In this document: in pieces, positions 57,693-64,000 of the stretch
Layout: each line of letters starts with the position of its first letter
How positions within the stretch are numbered: the stretch's first letter is position 1
Source of the DNA: an uncultured Bacteroidota bacterium
GTDB lineage: Bacteria; Bacteroidota; Bacteroidia; Flavobacteriales; Flavobacteriaceae
NCBI GenBank assembly: GCA_902602415.1
Contig: CACKQW010000006.1
Coordinates: forward strand, 27,427-91,426
Length of the DNA stretch: 64,000 nucleotides
Direction of reading: 5' to 3'
The notes under the pieces: generated by a model
What the model was told of the DNA's origin: nothing
The model's input: only the letters and a program-made list of their open reading frames with translations
Databases searched by the model: none
Position numbers and translations under genes: made by a program

Positions 57693-58670
57693 TTAGCTTT
57701 TGTGAAATAGATATTCACAAATAATAGATCTAGTTTTATAATGAATAATTTTCCTTTTATTATTTCGTCTATATTGAATTAACAGGTTAATATGTTTATA
57801 AAACGATAAATATGCCTTAATTATTGCAGTGAAATGATTAAGTCCTCTTGTAAATAATAAAAAAATAGCAATAATTGCATCAATAAAATGTTTTTCTAAA
57901 AGAAGTAAAAATAAATTCTGTTTTGAATTTTTAGTTATTGTAAAAAGCATATTTCTATAATTGAAATATGTTTTCTTTGGATCATAACTATTTAATGATG
58001 CAGCGTTTACGTGATAAATGGTTGAATTAGGATTAAAACTTATATTATAACCATTATTTTGTAATCTCCAACAGAGATCAATTTCCTCAAAATGAGCCCA
58101 AAAAATTTCATCAAAACCACCAAACTTTTTAAATGTATTATTTCTTATAAAAAAACAGGCTCCACATGCCCAAAAAATTTTAATAATTTCATTGTATTGA
58201 TTATTATCTTTTTCGATTTTGTTATAAATTCTTCCGTTGCAATATGGGTATCCATATCTGTCTAAAAACCCGCCTGAAGCGCCAGCATAGTCAAAATAAT
58301 CTTTGTTGTTAAAGTTTTTCATTTTAGGTTGAATTACTGCGGTTTCTTTTTCATTTTCAAATTGAGTCATAATTTTCTCAGTCCATTTATTAGTAACCTC
58401 AACATCATTATTTAATAGACATAAAATATCATCATTAATATTTCTTAAACCAATATTGTATCCTTTAGCATATCCATAATTTTTATTTAATTGCACAATT
58501 TTTATCCTTTTAAAATTGGATCTAATAAATTTAACTGATCCATCGGATGATCCATTATCAATTATATAAATATTGTATCTGATAGGTGTGAACTTAATTA
58601 CAGAAGGCAAAAATTTCTTGATTAATTTTATACCATTATAATTTAAAATAACTACAGCTAAACTTTTCAT
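57693..58670 (-). CDS. Family 2 glycosyltransferase (rhamnosyltransferase-like)
   Basis: 325 residues. SLAVVILNYNGIKLIKKFLPSV, YIIDNGSSDGSVKFI, NYGYAKGYNIGL, LLNNDVEVTNKW and FWACGACFFIRNNTFKKFGGFDE are classical of WbbL-like GT2 enzymes; FWAHFEEIDLCWRLQNNGY is the catalytic-base region. A hydrophobic stretch near 250-285 suggests membrane association. Overlaps the HsdR_N-like gene by four bases. Likely polysaccharide synthesis; sugar unknown. Confidence 0.88.
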   Translation of the reverse strand: MKSLAVVILNYNGIKLIKKFLPSVIKFTPIRYNIYIIDNGSSDGSVKFIRSNFKRIKIVQLNKNYGYAKGYNIGLRNINDDILCLLNNDVEVTNKWTEKIMTQFENEKETAVIQPKMKNFNNKDYFDYAGASGGFLDRYGYPYCNGRIYNKIEKDNNQYNEIIKIFWACGACFFIRNNTFKKFGGFDEIFWAHFEEIDLCWRLQNNGYNISFNPNSTIYHVNAASLNSYDPKKTYFNYRNMLFTITKNSKQNLFLLLLEKHFIDAIIAIFLLFTRGLNHFTAIIKAYLSFYKHINLLIQYRRNNKRKIIHYKTRSIICEYLFHKS

Positions 58671-59107
58671 ATCAAGGGAAAATTAGCTAAGAATTTAATT
58701 TTATTCCTATCTTCATTGATTTTGCAATAATAGTGATTTATTCCATTCGTGACCATTAGGTATTTAGATTTTAAAATTTTGTTATATATCAAAATTTGAT
58801 CAAAGGTTTTTTGGTTGATTTCAATATTAGGTGCTTTACACTCCACCAGCAGGTTTATTTTTCCTTCACTGCTATATGAAACTATATCAAATCTTTTTTT
58901 TATTCCATTAAATTCAATTTCTTTCTCAATTGCAATTGAATATTTATTTATTCTTTTTTCTTCTATTAAAAACCGGATACAATTTTGTCTAACCCATTCT
59001 TCTGAACTTAATTGAACATATTTTTTTCTAATTAAATCGAAAATAAATCTTTTTTGACCTTCTTTTTTTAATCGAAATTCATAATTTGGAAAATTCAATC
59101 TTTTCAT
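58667..59107 (-). CDS. Stand-alone type I restriction HsdR N-terminal-domain protein
   Basis: 146 residues, a PD-(D/E)xK-like fold: RFDIVSYSSEGKINLLVECKAP supplies the D...ExK motif. EEWVRQNCIRFLIEEKRI precedes it. Only the nuclease-like domain is present; there is no helicase part and no methylase or specificity gene nearby. In Bacteroidota such small proteins often lie next to holA, as here, which points to a housekeeping rather than a restriction role. The start codon is nine bases from the divergent holA start. Function unknown. Confidence 0.8.
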   Translation of the reverse strand: MKRLNFPNYEFRLKKEGQKRFIFDLIRKKYVQLSSEEWVRQNCIRFLIEEKRINKYSIAIEKEIEFNGIKKRFDIVSYSSEGKINLLVECKAPNIEINQKTFDQILIYNKILKSKYLMVTNGINHYYCKINEDRNKIKFLANFPLI

Positions 59108-59116
59108 ATAGATGTA

Positions 59117-60124
59117 GTGAATACAATAAGTGAAATAAAAAACGACATCAAGTTAAAAAATTTTTCCGCAGTTTATTTATTAATGGGTGAAGAAGAGTTT
59201 TTTATTGACCAAATAACCCAAGTATTTATTGATAATGTATTAAGTAAAAATGAAAAAGAGTTTAATCTAAATATTATTTATGGGAAAGATGCAAATGTTG
59301 ATACAATTGTTTCAATTTGTAAAAAATACCCGCTAATGTCAGATTATCAATTAGTAATAATCAAAGAAGCTCAGGATTTAGGCAATACAATTGAAAATTT
59401 GACAAATTATTTAAAAAATCCACTTTCCTCAACAATTTTAGTTATTAATTATAAGCATAAATTCATGGATAAAAGAAAATCAATTTTCAAACTTATCCAA
59501 AAAAAAGGGAAAATATTCGAATCTAAATTTATGTATGATAATCAGGTTCAAAAATGGATTTCCGACAGATTTATAAACAACGGTTTTACAATTGATCAAA
59601 AATCAGTATCTCTAATTAATGAACATTTAGGTAATAAGTTAAATACTATAAATAATGAGATTCTAAAATTGTTAGAGATCAAAAAAGAATCAAAAATAAT
59701 AACCATTAATGATATCCAAAAATATGTTGGTATTTCAAAAGACTTTAACAATTTTGAATTTAGAAAATCAATTGGAAGTTTGAATTTTAAAAAAGCTCAT
59801 CTAATCGCAGATTATTTTTCAAAAAACCCCAAATCAAATCCAATGGTTGTAACCATCACCCTCTTATTTGATTATTTCTCTAAGCTTATGGTTTATCAAG
59901 TTAATTCTGATTTAAATCCCAAAATATTATCATCAAAAATTGGAATTAATCCATACTTTTTAAATGAGTTTGCTTCAGCAAGTAAAAATTATAGTATAAA
60001 AAAAATAGTCAAAGTAATTTCTGTTATTAGAGAGTATGATATGTATTCAAAGGGGGTAAAAGTTAAAAAAGTTTCACCAAAGCTTTTACAGGAACTTGTA
60101 GCAAGAATTGCTAGTATACATTAA
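59117..60124 (+). CDS. holA: DNA polymerase III delta subunit (GTG start)
   Basis: 335 residues. The clamp-loader delta subunit is recognised from AVYLLMGEEEFFIDQITQ, YPLMSDYQLVIIKEAQDL, TILVINYKHKFMDKRKSIFK and the collar region with KKVSPKLLQELVARI. The start is GTG 59117 (MNTISEIKNDIK); an in-frame alternative is not seen. Only nine bases separate it from the divergent HsdR_N-like gene. Its stop overlaps the convergent E1 gene by four bases. Confidence 0.92.
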   Translation: MNTISEIKNDIKLKNFSAVYLLMGEEEFFIDQITQVFIDNVLSKNEKEFNLNIIYGKDANVDTIVSICKKYPLMSDYQLVIIKEAQDLGNTIENLTNYLKNPLSSTILVINYKHKFMDKRKSIFKLIQKKGKIFESKFMYDNQVQKWISDRFINNGFTIDQKSVSLINEHLGNKLNTINNEILKLLEIKKESKIITINDIQKYVGISKDFNNFEFRKSIGSLNFKKAHLIADYFSKNPKSNPMVVTITLLFDYFSKLMVYQVNSDLNPKILSSKIGINPYFLNEFASASKNYSIKKIVKVISVIREYDMYSKGVKVKKVSPKLLQELVARIASIH

Positions 60125-62517
60125 AGTGGGAAACTGGTAGGATTTGTATCATTCATAATTTTATAAATAAAGTCAAAAATATCATCAATAGATGGTTTTG
60201 AAAAATAGTCTCCATCAGTTCCATATGCTGTTCTGTGATTTTTTGCAGTTAAGCAATAGGGTTTATTATCTAAATACTCAAATATTTCTTGTTCATTTAT
60301 AAGTTTGTCAAGAATATATGCGCTGGCACTACCAGAATAATCTTCATCAATAATTAGTAATCTATTCGTTTTTTTAATACTCTTTTTAATATCATTAGTA
60401 ATATCAAAAGGGATTAATGATTGACAATCTATTACCTCACATGTAATTCCGTGTTGTTTAAGCTCGTTACATGCTTCTTCAATTAAATTTAGAGTTGAGC
60501 CATAGGAAACAACAGTTATATCATCTCCAAACATTAAAGTCTCTGTTTTTCCAATAGGGGTATTAAACTCTCCTAAATTTGTTGGTAATTTTTCTTTCGT
60601 TCTATATCCGTTTAAACATTCAATTACTATTGCAGGTTGATCACCACTTAAAAGAGTGTTGTAAAAACCTGCAGCTTTTGTCATATTTCTTGGAACTAGT
60701 AAATAAACTCCTCTAATTAAATTTATAATACCACCCATAGGCGATCCAGCATGCCACATGCCCTCTAATCTATGTCCTCTTGTTCTAATTATTAAGGGAC
60801 ACTTTTGTTTTCCTCTTGTTCTATAATGAAGAGTTGCTAAATCATCACTTATAATTTGTAATGAGTATAATAAGTAATCAAGGTATTGAATTTCCGCTAT
60901 TGGTCTCAAACCTCTCAATGCTAATCCTATTCCCTGACCAATTATTGTTGCTTCCCTAATTCCAGTATCAAAAATTCTTATTTCCCCATATTTTTTTTGC
61001 AAACCTTCTAATCCTTGATTTACTCCACCTATTTTACCAGAATCTTGGCCAAATATTAAAACATTTTTATGTTTAGTTAAAATTTGATCAAAATTATCTC
61101 TCAAAATTATTCTACCATCAACAACCTGCTGCTGCTGTTCAGATTCATATTTAGGTTCAATGTAATTGACATTTACAGGATTCATTTCAGATTCACTATA
61201 CAAGTGAGAGCTGTAATCAATTTGATAATTTTTTCTAAGATTTTTAATCCAAGAATCTATCTTTTTATAACTTTCAAAATCATATTTAAGTAATTCTCTC
61301 TTGATTTGATATGCAGTTTTAAATAAATCTTTTTTGTAGGGAAATTTAAGTTTCTTTAAATCATTTATTTTTGAGTTGACCTCGTTATTTTTTATATCCT
61401 CCAGTACACTTTCTAAGGACTTTACATTTTGAATTGTTTTTTTTACTGATTCAAATTTAGCTTCATCACTAGCTGTTTTCACTTCATTTTTTGCATCAAT
61501 TTCTAATTGATTAATCTCAATTTCATTAACAATCTTATTTGCCAGAATCCATTCACGAAATTTTGATAAGCAGTCATATTTATTTTCCCATGTAAGTCTC
61601 TTTTCTGATTTATACCTTTCGTGGGAGCCAGATGTTGAATGACCCAGCGGTTGTGTTAATTCTTTTACGTGAATTATAACTGGAATACTGGATTTTCTAC
61701 ATATTTTTTCCGCCTTTTCATATGTCTTCATAAGCTCAACATAATCCCATCCCTTCACAGAAAAAATTTCAAAGCCATTACTTTTATTATCTCTTTTAAA
61801 ACCTTTGAGTGCTTCAGAGATATTGCCTTTTGTTGTCTGATATTTAGAAGAAACAGATATTCCGTAATTATCATCCCATATACTTAATATTACAGGAATT
61901 TCCATCACTCCAGCAGCATTTACAGTCTCAAAAAACAATCCTTCACTTGTTGCTGCATCTCCAATAGTTCCCCATGCTATTTCACTTCCTTTATTTGAAA
62001 ACTTTTCAGCTCCTGGAATATCTACATTTTTATATATTCTAGATGCTTGTGCCAATCCAAGTAGTCTCGGCATTTGACTAGCTGTTGGAGAAAGATCTGC
62101 ACTCGAATTATACTGATTTACCAAATTTTTCCAATTATAATTAGCGTCAAGACTATGAGTGGCAAATGAACTCCCCATTTGTCTTCCTGCACTCATGGGA
62201 TCATGATCAATATCTGTATGTGCATACAAACCTGCAAAAAATTGCTTAGGAGTGACTTCATTAATAGAAAACATAAAGGTTTGATCTCTGTAATATCCAG
62301 ATCTAAAATCACCTTTTTTAAAATACTTAGCCATTGCTAACTGAGGTAATTCTTTACCATCACCAAAAATTCCAAAACTTGCTTTTCCTCTTAAAACTTC
62401 CTTACGACCGATTATACTGCATTCTCTACTTATATATGCTAATTTGTAGTCTCTGAGAATCTCCTTTTTGAATTCATCTACAGAAATATTTTTTTTGTAT
62501 TTGGTTGAAATTATCAA
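60121..62517 (-). CDS. Fused alpha/beta E1 component of a 2-oxoacid dehydrogenase
   Basis: About 798 residues from TTG 62517 (the ORF track uses GTG 62535, which lies inside a promoter box). The N-terminal half is E1 alpha with TPP-binding WGTIGDAATSEGLFFE and IWDDNYGISV; HSTSGSHERYKS carries the conserved active-site His region. The C-terminal half is E1 beta with VLIFGQDSGKIGGVNQGL, FDTGIREATIIGQGIGLALRG, PLIIRTRGHR and GSPMGGII. Flavobacteriia typically have this fusion, often annotated as branched-chain or unspecified 2-oxoacid dehydrogenase E1. The E2 and E3 genes are not here. Substrate undecided. Confidence 0.88.
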   Translation of the reverse strand: MIISTKYKKNISVDEFKKEILRDYKLAYISRECSIIGRKEVLRGKASFGIFGDGKELPQLAMAKYFKKGDFRSGYYRDQTFMFSINEVTPKQFFAGLYAHTDIDHDPMSAGRQMGSSFATHSLDANYNWKNLVNQYNSSADLSPTASQMPRLLGLAQASRIYKNVDIPGAEKFSNKGSEIAWGTIGDAATSEGLFFETVNAAGVMEIPVILSIWDDNYGISVSSKYQTTKGNISEALKGFKRDNKSNGFEIFSVKGWDYVELMKTYEKAEKICRKSSIPVIIHVKELTQPLGHSTSGSHERYKSEKRLTWENKYDCLSKFREWILANKIVNEIEINQLEIDAKNEVKTASDEAKFESVKKTIQNVKSLESVLEDIKNNEVNSKINDLKKLKFPYKKDLFKTAYQIKRELLKYDFESYKKIDSWIKNLRKNYQIDYSSHLYSESEMNPVNVNYIEPKYESEQQQQVVDGRIILRDNFDQILTKHKNVLIFGQDSGKIGGVNQGLEGLQKKYGEIRIFDTGIREATIIGQGIGLALRGLRPIAEIQYLDYLLYSLQIISDDLATLHYRTRGKQKCPLIIRTRGHRLEGMWHAGSPMGGIINLIRGVYLLVPRNMTKAAGFYNTLLSGDQPAIVIECLNGYRTKEKLPTNLGEFNTPIGKTETLMFGDDITVVSYGSTLNLIEEACNELKQHGITCEVIDCQSLIPFDITNDIKKSIKKTNRLLIIDEDYSGSASAYILDKLINEQEIFEYLDNKPYCLTAKNHRTAYGTDGDYFSKPSIDDIFDFIYKIMNDTNPTSFPL

Positions 62518-62534
62518 ATCTAATTGGAAAAGCA

Positions 62535-62542
62535 CAAATTTA
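62535..62542 (-). promoter_or_regulatory. Putative -7 promoter box of the E1 dehydrogenase gene
   Basis: TAAATTTG on the minus strand, exact TAnnTTTG. Its last base is the G of the GTG chosen by the ORF track, so the true start is probably the in-frame TTG at 62517, with a leader of about 13 bases. Confidence 0.5.
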
Positions 62543-62595
62543 CTTAATACTTACTGTTTTTCCAATATTATTAATGAGACAGCTTTAATAAAAAC

Positions 62596-63282
62596 TTAGA
62601 AATTAGGAGAGAAGTTTTCTTTATTATGAAAAGAATTCAAAATATTTAATACCTCGTCACTGGAGTCAGTAAGGTGAAATAATTCTAAATCTTTTTCACT
62701 GATATTTTTATTTTGTTTTAATAAAACTTCTTTAATCCAATCAAAAAGTCCGGACCAAAAATTAGATCCCACAAGTATGATAGGAAATCTTTCAGATTTA
62801 TGAGTTTGGATTAAAGTAATTGCTTCAAAAAACTCATCAAGTGTTCCGAATCCGCCTGGCATTACAACAAACCCTTGTGCGTATTTAACAAACATAACTT
62901 TTCTAACAAAGAAATAATCAAAATTAAGTTTCTTGTCACTATCAATGAATTCATTGTCAGTATGTTCAAACGGAAGGTCAATACATAACCCAACTGATTT
63001 ACCATTCTCATTTTTTGCACCTTTATTGGCTGCTTCCATGATTCCAAAACCACCACCTGTAATAACTCCATACCCGTTTTTGACAATTTTTGATGAAATT
63101 TCCTCAGCAAGTTTATAATATTTATTGTTTGGGTCAGTTCTAGCAGATCCAAAAATTGAAATACAAGGACCTATAGCACTAAGCTTTTCATATCCTTCAA
63201 CAAATTCTCCCATAATTTTAAAAATTGACCAGGAATCATTTGTTTTAGTTTCATTCCATTTTTTATTGTGATTTTTATTCAT
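62596..63282 (-). CDS. LOG-family Rossmann protein (TIGR00730-like nucleotide 5'-monophosphate phosphoribohydrolase)
   Basis: 228 residues. Contains the family motif VMPGGFGTLDEFFEAITLIQ (PGGxGTxxE) and YGVITGGGFGIMEAANKGA. Such proteins release the base from nucleoside monophosphates; in plants they activate cytokinins, in bacteria the substrate is usually unclear. Four bases separate it from uvrA upstream on the same strand. Confidence 0.88.
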   Translation of the reverse strand: MNKNHNKKWNETKTNDSWSIFKIMGEFVEGYEKLSAIGPCISIFGSARTDPNNKYYKLAEEISSKIVKNGYGVITGGGFGIMEAANKGAKNENGKSVGLCIDLPFEHTDNEFIDSDKKLNFDYFFVRKVMFVKYAQGFVVMPGGFGTLDEFFEAITLIQTHKSERFPIILVGSNFWSGLFDWIKEVLLKQNKNISEKDLELFHLTDSSDEVLNILNSFHNKENFSPNF

Positions 63283-63286
63283 AACC

Positions 63287-64000
63287 TCATAAATTTAATT
63301 CTTTTTTTAAGAACTGAGAGGTTGAATTATTTTTTAATTTGATAAAACCATTAATATAACCTTGAAATAATAAATTACCTCCATTCTCTCCTCCTTCAGG
63401 GCCTAGATCTATCACGTAATCTGCTTTTTTTATAATATCAAGATTATGTTCAATAATCAATACCGTATTCCCCTTATTTATCAACGAATCAATTACTTGA
63501 AGCAAAACTCTAATATCTTCAAAATGTAACCCTGTTGTGGGTTCGTCTAAAATATATAATGTATTTCCTGTATCTCTCTTGCTTAGCTCTGTTGCTAGTT
63601 TTATTCTTTGTGCTTCACCCCCTGAAAGATTTGTGCTTTGTTGTCCTAAGGTTAAATATCCAAGTCCAACATTTTCAATTGTTTTTAGTTTTCTATGAAT
63701 TTTAGGAATATGTTTAAAAAATTTTACAGCCTCAGTAATTTCCATTTCTAAAACATCATTTATTGATTTTCCTTTATACTTAATTTCTAATGTTTCACGA
63801 TTAAATCTTTTTTTCATGCAACTCTCACATTCAACAGAGACATTAGGCAAAAAATTCATTTCAAGTATTTTTAAACCAGCACCTTTACATTCTTCACATC
63901 TTCCACCAGTTACATTAAAACTAAATCTTCCTGGCTTGTATCCTCTTATTATTGATTCATTTAATTTAGAATACAATGCTCTTATTTCATCAAAAACTCC
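63287..64000 (-). CDS. uvrA: Excinuclease ABC subunit A (C-terminal part, 5' end outside window)
   Basis: Damage-sensing ATPase of nucleotide excision repair. The reading frame continues to the right edge ([15 protein letters not shown]), so the ORF-track start at 63976 is not real; 237 residues are visible. Seen are [18 protein letters not shown] and [16 protein letters not shown] (the C-terminal zinc finger), [21 protein letters not shown] (signature) and [20 protein letters not shown] (Walker B). Confidence 0.97.
   Translation of the reverse strand, partial: GVFDEIRALYSKLNESIIRGYKPGRFSFNVTGGRCEECKGAGLKILEMNFLPNVSVECESCMKKRFNRETLEIKYKGKSINDVLEMEITEAVKFFKHIPKIHRKLKTIENVGLGYLTLGQQSTNLSGGEAQRIKLATELSKRDTGNTLYILDEPTTGLHFEDIRVLLQVIDSLINKGNTVLIIEHNLDIIKKADYVIDLGPEGGENGGNLLFQGYINGFIKLKNNSTSQFLKKELNL

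Noticed and set aside
58667-59107. Restriction-modification system
   Set aside because: Only an HsdR N-terminal-type domain of 146 residues is present, without helicase, methylase or specificity genes in the flanking sequence.

Overview
The window is about 70% A+T, densely packed and almost entirely housekeeping. Gene content and order point to Bacteroidota, class Flavobacteriia, probably a streamlined (perhaps marine) flavobacterium. The supporting marks are type IX secretion system (T9SS) cargo proteins with C-terminal sorting domains, a PorD/DUF4835 protein, DUF6095- and DUF6913-like proteins, TAnnTTTG-type promoters with little sign of Shine-Dalgarno sites, monomeric isocitrate dehydrogenase, a fused E1 alpha/beta dehydrogenase, and the neighbourhoods bamD-rpoZ-coaBC-porD-recN and thrS-infC-rpmI-rplT. 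No prophage, insertion sequence, CRISPR array, tRNA or rRNA gene was seen.

Layout. 1-9.3 kb (minus strand): the translation cluster icd-murQ-DUF6095-thrS-infC-rpmI-rplT and, upstream, htrA-trmD-rplS. Between rplS and icd lies the only long gene-free stretch (about 580 bases). It holds a strongly structured, independently terminated RNA candidate of about 400 nt with a boxA-like element. 9.4-19.6 kb: dapF-mltG, dnaA with an RsmI-like methylase, ybgC/ribD, prmC, ligA and a two-gene 5'-nucleotidase. 19.7-26 kb: DUF6913, then the bamD-rpoZ-coaBC-porD-recN run and fabI. 26-31.2 kb: two large T9SS-exported multidomain surface proteins, each closed by its own hairpin terminator. 31.3-37.6 kb: glycosyltransferase-YbbR-coaE, an RprX/RprY-like two-component system, and miaA. 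37-46 kb: a tightly overlapping minus-strand operon (Gfo/Idh, 3-hydroxyacyl-CoA dehydrogenase, YggS, exonuclease, MiaA), pcm, smpB, glyA, two lipoproteins and the SRP RNA gene. 46-64 kb: SDR, transaldolase-like, ABC-F, pheT, TlpA-like, recG, uvrD/pcrA, an OmpA lipoprotein, glycosyltransferase, HsdR_N-like protein, holA, E1 dehydrogenase, LOG protein and the 3' part of uvrA.

The genes serve translation and its quality control (thrS, pheT, infC, ribosomal proteins, trmD, miaA, smpB, prmC, ABC-F, SRP RNA), replication and repair (dnaA, ligA, holA, recN, recG, uvrD, uvrA), envelope building and cofactor synthesis (dapF, mltG, murQ, bamD, coaBC, coaE, ribD, fabI), and secretion of surface proteins by the T9SS.

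Notable points. Three genes missed or truncated by an ATG/GTG/TTG ORF caller (infC, murQ, the rsmI-like gene) appear to begin at AUU or AUA. Seven of ten tail-to-tail gene junctions overlap. One divergent pair (HsdR_N-like/holA) has only 9 bases between start codons. Thirteen genes or RNAs have an exact TAnnTTTG box close to their start, some so close that the mRNA would be almost leaderless.
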